DNA from: Marinobacter sp.
Lineage (GTDB): Bacteria; Pseudomonadota; Gammaproteobacteria; Pseudomonadales; Oleiphilaceae
Assembly (NCBI GenBank): GCA_022565395.1
Contig: JAIUMV010000021.1
Coordinates: 1-60,923 of the forward strand
Direction of reading: 5' to 3'
DNA length: 60,923 nt
This document shows positions 52,733 through 60,923 of the stretch, piece by piece. Positions within the stretch are counted from its first letter, which is position 1; each line of letters opens with the position of its first letter. The notes beneath the pieces were generated by a model that was not told the origin of the DNA, made no database searches, and worked only from the letters and a program-made list of their open reading frames with translations. Position numbers and translations under genes: made by a program.

Positions 52733-53416
52733 ATGCGGATTGCTCTTTTAGAAGATGAGCAAGAACAAGCACAACGAATGCACACGTTGCTTGCAGACCA
52801 GGGATATGACTGCGACAGCTACGACACCGGCCAATCGTTCATCAGTGCCGTACTGCATCACAGCTATGATCTGCTGATACTGGACTGGCAGATCCCTGAC
52901 ATGACCGGGGTGGACGCATTGCGGGAAGTCCGCAAGCACCTGGACTGGCCGATCCCGGCAATCTTCCTCACCCAGCGGGACAGTGAGGAGGATATCGTTA
53001 TGGCTCTGGATGCCGGCGCTGATGACTATGTCACCAAGCCCGCCCGGGATGCGGAACTTATTGCCCGGATTCGGGCTTTGTCGCGGCGAACCAATCCTGA
53101 AAACAGCAAGGATGTCCTTGAGTACGGCCCCTTCAGGGTCAACACCCGGCAACGTGAAATCTGGCTGAACGACCACTTGCTGACGCTGACAGACAAAGAC
53201 TTTGATCTGACCCTGTTCCTGTTCCAGAACCAGGACCGGCTACTGACCCGCGAATTGCTACTGGAACGAGTCTGGGGTGTGTCACGGGATATCAACACCC
53301 GCACCGTTGATACCCACATGAGCCGACTGCGGCGTCGGCTGGGTCTGAACCCGGACAATGGTTTCCGGATCAAAACCATCTACCAGCGGGGCTACCGCTT
53401 TGAGACTGTGAACTGA
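52733..53416 (+). CDS. OmpR/PhoB-family response regulator
   Basis: A 227-residue two-component regulator: receiver domain with acidic pair (LLEDEQE), phosphorylation site Asp51 (LLILDWQIPD) and Lys in VTKPA, then a winged-helix DNA-binding domain (about 130-225) with RTVDTHMSRLRRRLG. GGAGA precedes the ATG. It is the first of three genes (regulator, FecR/LysM protein, histidine kinase) with 1 bp and 39 bp between them, so they should be one operon. Target genes are unknown. Confidence 0.93.
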   Translation: MRIALLEDEQEQAQRMHTLLADQGYDCDSYDTGQSFISAVLHHSYDLLILDWQIPDMTGVDALREVRKHLDWPIPAIFLTQRDSEEDIVMALDAGADDYVTKPARDAELIARIRALSRRTNPENSKDVLEYGPFRVNTRQREIWLNDHLLTLTDKDFDLTLFLFQNQDRLLTRELLLERVWGVSRDINTRTVDTHMSRLRRRLGLNPDNGFRIKTIYQRGYRFETVN

Positions 53417-53417
53417 T

Positions 53418-55076
53418 ATGACCCGACAACTCCGTCAACCGCAACGTCACGCAGGTCTGCTGGCCTGCGTTGCAAGCGCCTGCCTGCTGGCTGCGCCTGC
53501 CATTGCCTGGGCGGAGCTTTCTATCAGCCGCGGTTCCGTAACCGGAGCCCAGTTGGCCGGTACAGCAGCGAACAGCAGTCAGGACCTCCATTACACCCTG
53601 AGTGCGGACGAGTCCCTGAGCAGTGTCGCCCGCCAGTTGCTGGCAGATCGTTACAGCCTCCGGGACCTCCAGCAGTACAATAACCTGAGCAGCCCACATC
53701 AGGCACGGCCGGGCGAAGCGCTTCGCATCCCGACGGGCTGGCTCAAACGCAGCAGCCAACCTGCAGAGGTCACCGCTCTGGATGGCACGGTGCAGCGCCG
53801 AACAACGAGTGGCACCCTGCAAACACTGCAGCAAGGCATGCGGGTACGTGTTGGTGAGGAAATCATCACCCACGGTGGCGCAGCAACACTGCAACTGGCT
53901 GACGGCTCAGTGGTTCGCCTGGGCTCCGGTACCCGGCTGTTCCTGACAGAGCTGACCCAGTACGGGCAGCCCGGGATGGCCGATACACGACTGCGCCTGG
54001 CACAGGGCTTTCTCAGCAGTGACGTGCCGCCCCGGGACCGCAAGCTGGGCCATTTCGAGGTGCAGACCCCGCACGCGACGGCCACCGTTAAAGGCACCAC
54101 CTTTGAGCTTAGCGCCTCTCCCGCCATGACCTCACTACAGGTCATTGAAGGCAGTGTGGCGCTGACCAGCGCACGGTTTAACCGCACGATACCGGCGGGC
54201 TTCGGTGCCGATATTGGTACCGCGCCCGATGCAAGCCCGCAGCTGCGCCGTTTGCTACCCGCACCAGAGGTTACCCCAGTGGCGTCACGGGCTAACCGCC
54301 TACCCGTTGCGCTGAACTGGGAGCCGACGCCGGCCACCCGCGAATACCGGGTTGACGTATTTGATGGTGACACAGGTGCCTGGCTGCGCCAGCATCGCAC
54401 CCAGCAGGCACAGTTTACGCTGGACCAATTACACAACGGTCGCTACGACATTCAGGTGGCGGCGCTGGACCGGCAAGGCAATCGCGGTATCCCCTGGCGT
54501 CAGCCCATGACGGTGGAGCTGCAGGCCCGCCCTGCCGACCTGCTGGAACCCCAGGAAGGCGAACGCATCAAGGATGGGCAACCCAACTTCCGCTGGCGCC
54601 ACCGGGGTGACAGCGAGGTGAGCCGGGTAGAAATTGCCGCACGCGAGGATTTTGAGGATATGCTCAGCGCCAGCCGTTGGACCCCCGAGCCCCTGGCCCA
54701 GCCCGGCAGACCCCTCAACCCCGGCAAGTATTACTGGCGCGTTGTAACTGAGGCTGGCGGCACCAGTGTCGCTACCAGCGAGACTCGCAGCTTTATTGTT
54801 GATGGCACCCTGCCGCCGGTACGCATTATCAGCGTCAACTATATTGACCGCCAGGTCAGGCTGTTCTGGGAGCGTATCGATACAGTCTCTGAGTATGTCA
54901 TACAGCTGGCCGAAGACCCCGGTTTTGAGCGCATAGTCAAAGAAGCGAACGTAGCTGATACCACAGCGGCCTTGCGTCTGATTCCCGGAAGGCGTTATTT
55001 TGTCAGACTAAAAGCGGTCTCCGACGGCCCCCTTGCCAGCCGCTGGGGCCCGGGACGAGAACTTTTCATCGATTGA
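53418..55076 (+). CDS. Secreted FecR/LysM-domain protein
   Basis: A 552-residue exported protein with signal peptide (cleavage after AIAWA, about residue 32). In order: a LysM-type repeat (LHYTLSADESLSSVARQLL, 57-105), a FecR-like domain (GMRVRVGEEIITHGGAATLQL to about 240, with TPHATATVKGTTFEL), then three fibronectin-III-like beta-sandwich segments (from about 290) with YRVDVFDG, KYYWRVVTEAG and RLFWERI. It should act outside the inner membrane, bound to peptidoglycan through LysM. It starts 1 bp after the regulator's stop codon. FecR proteins usually pass signals across membranes, so it is a plausible sensor for the kinase that follows. Confidence 0.9.
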   Translation: MTRQLRQPQRHAGLLACVASACLLAAPAIAWAELSISRGSVTGAQLAGTAANSSQDLHYTLSADESLSSVARQLLADRYSLRDLQQYNNLSSPHQARPGEALRIPTGWLKRSSQPAEVTALDGTVQRRTTSGTLQTLQQGMRVRVGEEIITHGGAATLQLADGSVVRLGSGTRLFLTELTQYGQPGMADTRLRLAQGFLSSDVPPRDRKLGHFEVQTPHATATVKGTTFELSASPAMTSLQVIEGSVALTSARFNRTIPAGFGADIGTAPDASPQLRRLLPAPEVTPVASRANRLPVALNWEPTPATREYRVDVFDGDTGAWLRQHRTQQAQFTLDQLHNGRYDIQVAALDRQGNRGIPWRQPMTVELQARPADLLEPQEGERIKDGQPNFRWRHRGDSEVSRVEIAAREDFEDMLSASRWTPEPLAQPGRPLNPGKYYWRVVTEAGGTSVATSETRSFIVDGTLPPVRIISVNYIDRQVRLFWERIDTVSEYVIQLAEDPGFERIVKEANVADTTAALRLIPGRRYFVRLKAVSDGPLASRWGPGRELFID

Positions 55077-55115
55077 CAGGCACTGGGTACGCCAGAGCCA
55101 TCATAAGCGAGTTAC

Positions 55116-56744
55116 ATGGCCAAGGCTTCTCCACCGCCACCTCCCCTTGATCCAGCCCCTACCAGCATAGGTTGGCTGGTCGCCATCGGGGTCGGTCTTA
55201 TTTCCCTGCTGGCAGGCGTCGCCGGGCAGTGGCAGCTATTGCCCGCCACGGCTGCAGCCGGGCTGCTGCTGGTCGCCATTCATCAAACCTCCCAGAACAT
55301 GCGCTTACGACAGCTGCTAGAGCATCGTGACGACCCGGCACTGTATGACGCGGTACGCGGCTATCAGCCCCACCTGTTGAATGCAGTGGCGCCCACCAAA
55401 CTGCTGGATACGCTACGCGGCCTGCTACAGGCAAACGGCTGGCTGCTCACCAACAACCAGGATGTATTACTGCAGCATAACCTCACCCCGGCCCATCGGC
55501 CGGCCAAACTGCAGACCGGCATCTGGCTGCACCAGGGCGATGAGAGCTGGCTGCGCCTGGTGCGGGATGGTCAGGAATACATTCTGGCACTGCAACTGCC
55601 GGACCGGCTTACGCGGGAAGCGGCACGACGCTATCTGGAGCAGCTGCCCTTTGACCGCCAGCAAAGCGAGGAAGGCCCGGAAAGCCGCGCCAACTCATCC
55701 TTCCAAATTGTCACCAACAGTATTGCCTTTATGGCAGAGGGCATGATCGTCACCGATATTCTCGGCAATATCCTGTTTTGCAACGGCACGACCGAGTCCT
55801 GGCTCAGGCAGGACCAGCCCAGTCTGACAGGCATGTCTCTGGCCACTCTGCTGCACAGCTTCGACCCCCGTGACAACCCACCCTGGCAGGAAACTGTCGG
55901 AGAGGTTTTGACGCTGCACGAGAAACGGGCGGTGTATATCACCCTACAGGGCCGGGATTTTTTACTGCATCTGAACCCCTTCCCGCTGCCAGACTTCCAG
56001 CGCTATGGCATTGTCGCCACACTGTCTGATATTACCGAGCTGAAGGATCAACAGCGCCAGCACCGCGAGGCCATCGACTTTATCTCCCATGATGTGCGCT
56101 CGCCGCTGGTATCGCAGTTGGCACTGATTGAGCAGCTCAAGCGCCATAACGAACCGGTACAACCAGAGCAGGTGGATCAGCTCGGCCGACTGGCCCGACG
56201 CAGTTACCAGCTGGCCGAACAGTTTGTGCAACTAGCCCGCGCTGAACAGCTCACCGAAACCCGTTTTTACGAGTGCGAACTGCTCAGTATTGTCGAGAAC
56301 GCCAACGACAGTGTCCTAGAACAGGCGGCAGGCAAACAGATCGCCCTCAAGCTACAGGGTCAGGAAGATTTGTGGCTGCGAGGCAATGCGGAACTGCTGG
56401 AACGGGTCGTTATTAACCTCCTGACCAACGCCATCAGTTACAGCCCGGAAGGCAGTACCGTGAACATTCAGGTGTTTCGCGCCGGCCATGAAGCCTGCAT
56501 TACCGTGTCAGATGAAGGGATGGGGATAGACGAGGCGGATATTCCACAACTTTTCGACCGCTTTACCCGGCGCAAAACCACTGAACTCTCTGGTAGCCAT
56601 CACGGCGCGGGGCTCGGATTGTCATTTGTAAAAGTGGTTATTGATAAACACAAAGGCCGTATTGGCGTGGTTTCCATGCCGGGCGAAGGTACCACATTCA
56701 CCCTTCGCTTACCGGTTCTGGAGCCCCTGCCTGAGGCTAGCTGA
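55116..56744 (+). CDS. Histidine kinase with PAS domain and no periplasmic sensor
   Basis: A 542-residue kinase. Two membrane helices (about 17-37 and 39-57) are almost adjacent, so there is no periplasmic domain. A cytosolic PAS-like part (190-310) precedes the HisKA helix with the phosphorylated His near residue 325 (FISHDVRSPL), then the ATP domain with N box (NLLTNAISYSPEG), DEGMGID and GAGLGLSFVK. In comparable operons the kinase often carries a periplasmic CHASE2 domain; here that is missing. The partner is the upstream response regulator, and the FecR/LysM protein may supply the sensing. Confidence 0.92.
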   Translation: MAKASPPPPPLDPAPTSIGWLVAIGVGLISLLAGVAGQWQLLPATAAAGLLLVAIHQTSQNMRLRQLLEHRDDPALYDAVRGYQPHLLNAVAPTKLLDTLRGLLQANGWLLTNNQDVLLQHNLTPAHRPAKLQTGIWLHQGDESWLRLVRDGQEYILALQLPDRLTREAARRYLEQLPFDRQQSEEGPESRANSSFQIVTNSIAFMAEGMIVTDILGNILFCNGTTESWLRQDQPSLTGMSLATLLHSFDPRDNPPWQETVGEVLTLHEKRAVYITLQGRDFLLHLNPFPLPDFQRYGIVATLSDITELKDQQRQHREAIDFISHDVRSPLVSQLALIEQLKRHNEPVQPEQVDQLGRLARRSYQLAEQFVQLARAEQLTETRFYECELLSIVENANDSVLEQAAGKQIALKLQGQEDLWLRGNAELLERVVINLLTNAISYSPEGSTVNIQVFRAGHEACITVSDEGMGIDEADIPQLFDRFTRRKTTELSGSHHGAGLGLSFVKVVIDKHKGRIGVVSMPGEGTTFTLRLPVLEPLPEAS

Positions 56745-56763
56745 GCGGGTTACCGCTGACCAA

Positions 56764-57198
56764 TCACAACACCTGCTTGCTTACCACCTCTGAAGGTTCG
56801 CTGACCAGACCGTTGACATCAACCACCTGGATAGCGAAGTACCACACACCTTCTTCCAGATCATCAAACTCGTGCACAACCTCCGGCCTACCAGCGCCCG
56901 GCACTTCAATGCTGGCATTCAGCGCATTGCTGGCACGACCATAGCGGATGATGTAGCTTTGCAGATCATGCTGGCTGAGGGCTTCGCCGTTGACGCGGGT
57001 ACTGGGTGCCAACCAGCTGAGAACAGCACGGCTGGCTTCCGCAGACGGCAGACCGGGCTGGTCCAGGTTGGCAGAGTCATTCAGATTGGATTTGGTACCA
57101 GGTTCAGAAACAGGATTTTCCAGACACCCTGTCAGGAACATGGCACATACCAGGATGGCGGTCCCTGCCAGACGTGTTTGATTAATCATGTTGCGCAT
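56764..57198 (-). CDS. Small lipoprotein with fibronectin type III domain
   Basis: A 144-residue protein with lipobox FLTGC (Cys25) and, after a short linker, one Fn3-like domain (about 55-140): LSWLAPSTRVNGEALSQ, YIIRYGRAS, WYFAIQVVDVNG. Fn3 lipoproteins of this kind are common in marine gammaproteobacteria; role unknown. The ATG at 57198 is taken; one at 57189 would also leave a good signal. It converges with the kinase gene (19-bp gap), and its Fn3 echoes those of the FecR protein. Confidence 0.8.
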   Translation of the reverse strand: MRNMINQTRLAGTAILVCAMFLTGCLENPVSEPGTKSNLNDSANLDQPGLPSAEASRAVLSWLAPSTRVNGEALSQHDLQSYIIRYGRASNALNASIEVPGAGRPEVVHEFDDLEEGVWYFAIQVVDVNGLVSEPSEVVSKQVL

Positions 57199-57396
57199 GG
57201 TTTGAACACCAGTTGGCCTTTGACTTTGCAAAATTGTATGAAATGGCGTCAGCAAAGTACGTGCTTTACGTCATCTTATAGGCAAAAAATGCGTCATTTA
57301 TTTGGCGTTCGACAACTACCGACCACATGAAAGTCAGTACAAATGCGTAGGGGCAAGGCCCTGCTACTGTAAGTGCAAAGCCTTGCCAAACCTAGC

Positions 57397-57431
57397 ACCC
57401 CTTGATGACAATTTCTTCATCTTCAAGGGGT
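57397..57431 (-). terminator. Probable terminator of the minus-strand thiolase gene
   Basis: Arms ACCCCTTGA (57397-57405) and TCAAGGGGT (57423-57431), with a further inner pairing GATGA/TCATC, form a hairpin 9 bp after the thiolase stop. A T-run is lacking. The rest of the 242-bp gap to the lipoprotein gene shows no gene. Confidence 0.55.
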
Positions 57432-57440
57432 TATTGGGCC

Positions 57441-58757
57441 TTAGCGCTCCAGTATGGCCGTCACGCCCTGGCCGCCCGCAGCGCAGATGGAGATCAGGCC
57501 GCGACCGCTGCCCCGCTCTTCCAGCAGCTTCGCCAGGGTGGCGATAATCCTGCCGCCAGTCGCGGCAAACGGATGCCCCGTCGCCAGACTTGAGCCCTTC
57601 ACGTTCATCTTGCTGCGATCGATACTGCCAAGGGGCTTGTCCAGGCCCAGGCGCTCCTTGCAAAACACAGGGTCTTCCCAGGCTTTAAGGGTGGACAGCA
57701 CCTGTGCAGCAAACGCCTCGTGGATCTCGTAGAAGTCAAAATCCTGCAGCGTCAGACCCGCACGCTCCAGCAACCGCGGTACTGCGTAAGCGGGCGCCAT
57801 GAGCAAACCTTCTTTTTTCTCAACAAAATCAATGGCCGCCACTTCACTGAACGTGAGGTAAGCACGCACAGGCAGGTTATTGGCCTTGGCCCAGGCCTCA
57901 CTCGCCATCAGCACACAGGAGGCACCATCCGTCAGTGCTGTGCTGTTGGCGGCCGTCATAGTACCGTTTTCACGGTCAAAGCAGGGCTTCAAGGTGGCCA
58001 GCTTTTCCAGTGAGCTGTCCGCACGGAGGATATTGTCCTTACTCAGCCCCGCTAGTGGTGTGATCAGGTCATCAAAAAAGCCCTCTTCATAGGCCGCAGC
58101 CAGCTTTTGATGACTTTCAACCGCCAATACGTCCTGCTCCTCGCGAGGGATCTGCCATTCGTGCGCGGTGACCTGGCAGTGGTCACCCATGGACATACCG
58201 GTACGGGGCTCGCCATTCTCTGGAATGTTCGGCATCAGATGGCTGGGACGGAAACGACCCAGAATTTTCATCCGCTCTTTCGCGGTCTTGGCCCGGTTCA
58301 GGTCCAGCAGAATTTCCCGCAGTCCCTCACCCACGCCGATAGGCGCGTCAGAAGTGGTATCGGTACCACCGGCGATACCCACTTCAATCTGCCCAAGCGC
58401 GATCTTGTTGGCCACCAGAATGGCAGCTTCCAGCCCGGTACCACAGGCCTGCTGAATGTCATACGCCGGCGTTTCCGGCGCTAGCCCGGAGCTCAGTACC
58501 GCTTCACGGGTCAGATTGAAGTCCTTTGAGTGCTTGATAACCGCACCCGCAACCACTTCACCGAGGCGCTTGCCCTGCAGATTGTAGCGATCGACAAGGC
58601 CTCGCAGCGCTGCAGTCAGCAGCTCCTGGTTGCTGATCTTGCTGTAGGCCGAGTTGGAACGGGCGAAGGGCGTACGGTTACCGCCGATGATGGCCACCCG
58701 CTGGATAGTCTGGGCTGCTGGCGCAGCCTTGGAGGCAGTCTTTCTGGTTTGAGCCAT
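57441..58757 (-). CDS. Acetyl-CoA C-acetyltransferase (FadI/FadA2-like thiolase)
   Basis: A 438-residue thiolase with nucleophile Cys in QQACGTGLEAA, then NENGTMTAANSTALTDGA, EIHEAFAAQ, GHPFAATGG and the C-terminal Cys in ICAAGGQG. It is longer than the 402-residue thiolase at 13.4 kb and belongs to another branch. AGGA lies 8 nt before the ATG at 58757. It is divergent from a FabG4-like reductase (226-bp gap); in mycobacteria related genes fadA2-fabG4-htdX are neighbours. It may work in fatty acid or PHA precursor metabolism. Confidence 0.9.
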   Translation of the reverse strand: MAQTRKTASKAAPAAQTIQRVAIIGGNRTPFARSNSAYSKISNQELLTAALRGLVDRYNLQGKRLGEVVAGAVIKHSKDFNLTREAVLSSGLAPETPAYDIQQACGTGLEAAILVANKIALGQIEVGIAGGTDTTSDAPIGVGEGLREILLDLNRAKTAKERMKILGRFRPSHLMPNIPENGEPRTGMSMGDHCQVTAHEWQIPREEQDVLAVESHQKLAAAYEEGFFDDLITPLAGLSKDNILRADSSLEKLATLKPCFDRENGTMTAANSTALTDGASCVLMASEAWAKANNLPVRAYLTFSEVAAIDFVEKKEGLLMAPAYAVPRLLERAGLTLQDFDFYEIHEAFAAQVLSTLKAWEDPVFCKERLGLDKPLGSIDRSKMNVKGSSLATGHPFAATGGRIIATLAKLLEERGSGRGLISICAAGGQGVTAILER

Positions 58758-58983
58758 GATGATGTCCTGTAGAATGTATGGATTGGGAAGCCGCTGACAG
58801 CGATCCGGATTGCATCGCCGACCGTTCAACGAATCACTGGATGGAGTGCAGTCTAGCGCGGCAGGCGCCCGGCTCATTGGCAAACCTGACATAAGGGCCA
58901 GGGCATTCAGTCAATCCAATCCCTTACACATGCCCTAACATGTGCGCATTGAACCGAACACGCCTCCGAAAAGGAACACCACC

Positions 58984-60393
58984 ATGTCAGACTTGTACCT
59001 GAAGTTTGTAAACACGCCCGCAGGCAAATCCGTGGCCCAGTCCCTCGGCCTGCCCTCACCGGTTAACCTGAAGCGCTGGAAGCGCTCCGACCAGCCCTTT
59101 ATTGAGGGCGACGTGCTGCTGGGCGCCGCCAATGGCGCCATAGCCATCAACAGCCTGGGCAACACCCTGACCGCCAGCGCCGCCAAACTGCACCACGCCA
59201 GCGGCGTCGAGTCTTTGGCCGATTCCGCCAAAGCCAGCACCAAAGCGCAACCGCTGGAACTGACCGCCGATATCAGCACCAAGTTATCTGCCCTGGTGTT
59301 TGACGCCACCGGCATCAGCGGGCCACAAGGACTGCGGGCACTTTATGACTTCTTCCACCCTACCATCCGCAAACTGGCGGGCAGTGGTCGTGTATTGGTT
59401 GTCGGCCTTGACCCCGCGCACTGCAAAGCACCGGCCCAGGCAGCCGCTCAGCGTGCACTGGAAGGCTTCGTCCGCAGCGTAGGTAAAGAAATCGGCAAAA
59501 AGGGTGCCACTGCCAATTTGGCCTGGATTGCACCCGGTGCCGACAAAGAACTGGACTCCACCGTGCGCTTCTTCCTGTCGCCCCGCTCTGCTTATGTCAG
59601 CGGCCAGTTTGTCCGTATCGGCAAGGCTGGCAAAGCCGCTTCCGCAACCAATCCGGTAGCCCCTCTGGCAGGCAAGGTAGCACTGGTCACCGGCGCCTCC
59701 CGGGGTATCGGCGAGTCCATCGCAGACACGCTGGCCCGCGACGGCGCTACCGTTATTGCACTGGACATACCCGCCGCTCTGGAGGGCCTGGAGAAGGTTG
59801 CCGAACGGGTTAAAGGTAAGGCCCTGGCGTGCGACATCACCGCGCCGGAGGCGCCCAAGCTGATTGCCGACTTCGTGGAGCAGCAATTTGGCGGTATTGA
59901 CCTGATCATCCATAACGCCGGCATCACCCGTGACAAGACCTTGGGCAACATGCCGGAGCACTTCTGGGACATGACCATTGCGGTGAACCTGACGGCAGAA
60001 GAGCTGATCAATGATGAGCTGGCAGAGCGCAAGCTGATCCGCGAGAACGCACGCATCGTGTGCATTTCCTCCATCAGCGGCATTGCCGGCAACTTCGGCC
60101 AGACCAACTACTCCACGGCAAAATGCGGTGTGATCGGTTATGTCGAAGCCATGGCAAAAGAGCTGAAGAATGGCGTCACCATCAACGCCATCGCACCGGG
60201 CTTTATCGAAACCCAGATGACCGCCGCCATGCCGGTCACTATCCGTGAAGCCGGGCGCCGAATGAACAGCCTGTCGCAGGGCGGGCTGCCCGTGGACGTT
60301 GCAGAGACCATTGGCTGGTACTGCCACCCCCAATCCGGCGGCATCAACGGCAACGTGGTGCGGGTCTGCGGCCAGTCACTGATTGGCAAGTAA
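58984..60393 (+). CDS. High-molecular-weight 3-oxoacyl-reductase (FabG4-like)
   Basis: A 469-residue SDR of the long FabG type. An N-terminal flavodoxin-like domain (about 1-225; opens SDLYLKFVNTPAGKSVAQSLGL) precedes the catalytic SDR domain with VTGASRGIGESIADTL near residue 238, NAGITRDKTL, catalytic Ser in ISSISG and NYSTAK. These reduce 3-oxoacyl-CoA/ACP with NAD(P)H, and in Mycobacterium FabG4 uses NADH and CoA thioesters. AAGGA lies 8 nt before the ATG. With the divergent thiolase it could make (R)-3-hydroxyacyl-CoA for phaC; the MaoC-type hydratase often found with this pair is not in view. A terminator follows. Confidence 0.92.
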   Translation: MSDLYLKFVNTPAGKSVAQSLGLPSPVNLKRWKRSDQPFIEGDVLLGAANGAIAINSLGNTLTASAAKLHHASGVESLADSAKASTKAQPLELTADISTKLSALVFDATGISGPQGLRALYDFFHPTIRKLAGSGRVLVVGLDPAHCKAPAQAAAQRALEGFVRSVGKEIGKKGATANLAWIAPGADKELDSTVRFFLSPRSAYVSGQFVRIGKAGKAASATNPVAPLAGKVALVTGASRGIGESIADTLARDGATVIALDIPAALEGLEKVAERVKGKALACDITAPEAPKLIADFVEQQFGGIDLIIHNAGITRDKTLGNMPEHFWDMTIAVNLTAEELINDELAERKLIRENARIVCISSISGIAGNFGQTNYSTAKCGVIGYVEAMAKELKNGVTINAIAPGFIETQMTAAMPVTIREAGRRMNSLSQGGLPVDVAETIGWYCHPQSGGINGNVVRVCGQSLIGK

Positions 60394-60415
60394 GCGCCAG
60401 CCCAGCCGATCTACA

Positions 60416-60440
60416 ACGCCCTCAGCTGAGGGCGTTTTTT
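60416..60440 (+). terminator. Intrinsic terminator of the FabG4-like gene
   Basis: Arms ACGCCCTC (60416-60423) and GAGGGCGT (60428-60435) around an AGCT loop, running into seven or eight T's (60435-60442). It stands 22 bp after the stop codon. Confidence 0.9.
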
Positions 60441-60451
60441 TTGCCGCGGAA

Positions 60452-60517
60452 TCCACGGAAGAACGCGGAAAAAGATTGTTTAGCCACGGACGAACACGGA
60501 AAACACGGAAGAAAAGA
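60452..60517. repeat. CCACGGA/CACGGAA degenerate direct repeat
   Basis: Two related blocks, CCACGGAAGAACGCGGAAAA (60452-60471) and, from 60485, CCACGGACGAACACGGAAAA with an extra CACGGAAGAAAAGATT (60504-60519). This type of low-complexity CCACGGA...ACACGGAA sequence recurs between genes of several bacteria. Beyond it, 60520-60845 has no gene I can support, only a GC-rich part without recognisable structure. Confidence 0.55.
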
Positions 60518-60845
60518 TTTAATAGTCTATAGACACGCTCACCGTGTGGGCGTCGGTGGTGGGACGGCTTTCGGAGTAGCGCCAGGGAGGGCGCGGTGCA
60601 AGGTCGGTACAGGAGGTACCGTGAATTGCGGCGGAGAAAGCCAGCCCAACAGCGGCGTTGCACCAAGACCTCAGGCAACTAGGATCAGGCGCCGGTGCTC
60701 GCGTCCTTCAACAGGCCCAAGACGAACTGCTATTACGACACACCCGATAGAAAAAATACAGAAAGCCGAAAGCATCAGCGTGCTATCAACAGGTAGCAAC
60801 TGACCTTTGCACGGAGCAGTATCAAGAAAAAATAAGGGGAATAAA

Positions 60846-60921
60846 TGGTGGGTGGTGCAGGGATCGAACCTGCGACCCTCGCCTTGTAAGGGCGATGCTC
60901 TCCCAGCTGAGCTAACCACCC
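60846..60921 (-). tRNA. tRNA-Val(TAC)
   Basis: On the minus strand: acceptor GGGTGGT pairing with ACCACCC, D arm GCTC...GAGC, anticodon stem TCGCC/GGCGA around loop CTTACAA (anticodon TAC, reads GTA and others of the Val box), T arm GCAGG-TTCGATC-CCTGC, and encoded CCA (60846-60848). It is complete; the window ends 2 bp upstream of it. Other tRNAs of a cluster could lie to the right. Confidence 0.96.
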
Positions 60922-60923
60922 AA

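Noticed and set aside
60541-60660. Possible riboswitch or small RNA in a GC-rich stretch
   Set aside because: I could not match any known fold, and the segment looks like part of a dispersed repeat; no gene starts just downstream.
1-60923. CRISPR array, prophage or intact insertion sequence
   Set aside because: No regularly spaced repeats, no transposase or integrase, and no phage structural genes were seen on either strand.

Overview
The window looks like core chromosome of a marine, lipid-storing gammaproteobacterium of the Marinobacter/Alcanivorax type. Three things point there: Pseudomonas-like gene neighbourhoods (purL/mltF, motY-pyrC-rnt, mtnA/mtaD-ubiG-mupP-yciK), a two-domain fatty acyl-CoA reductase of the kind described in Marinobacter wax-ester synthesis, and PHA genes (phasin, phaC) together with several beta-oxidation genes. 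Genus is an inference from family resemblance; no search was possible.

Left part (1-16.9 kb): the left edge carries the leader of an rRNA operon on the minus strand (two promoters and boxA), whose 16S gene lies outside the window. Next come purT, a DUF1289 protein, a gamma-carbonic anhydrase, two Nudix hydrolases, a NIF3-like protein, a DnaA-box dyad and purL. These are followed by divergent mltF, a recX not next to recA, a large coiled-coil DUF349 protein, a ComFB-like protein, and a beta-oxidation pair (thiolase plus FadB-like enzyme) closed by a strong terminator.

Middle (17-40.7 kb): prc protease with an unknown HTH protein; mtnA and mtaD on opposite sides of a mirror-like promoter region; ubiG-mupP-yciK; a glutaredoxin-like protein, yaaA, a DUF2788 protein and rdgC. 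A Pat-type protein acetyltransferase gene stands back to back with an HDAC-family deacetylase gene. Then come motY, pyrC and rnt, the acyl-CoA reductase with two matching palindromes upstream, an M16 peptidase, and two glycosyltransferase-like genes of the TIGR04282/TIGR04283 types.

Accessory stretch (40.8-43.7 kb): starts at tRNA-Arg(CCT) and holds an MntA-type antitoxin with only the first 15 codons of its HepT toxin, an orphan lipoprotein, a gene-poor scar, a frameshifted lipoprotein gene and an orphan gene with palindromes upstream. It reads as a decaying island.

Right part (43.8-60.9 kb): an ABC1/AarF kinase; a very small ArfA-like gene whose stop codon sits in the loop of a long hairpin; phasin, terminator and phaC; yciO-bolA; topB; a response regulator / FecR-LysM protein / histidine kinase set; an Fn3 lipoprotein; a thiolase divergent from a FabG4-like reductase; a short dispersed-type repeat; and tRNA-Val(TAC) at the edge.

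No CRISPR array, intact insertion sequence or prophage was seen. The best candidates for something under-described are the hairpin-over-stop small gene, the sensor-less kinase with its FecR/LysM partner, the acyl-CoA reductase operator pair, and the toxin-less mntA.
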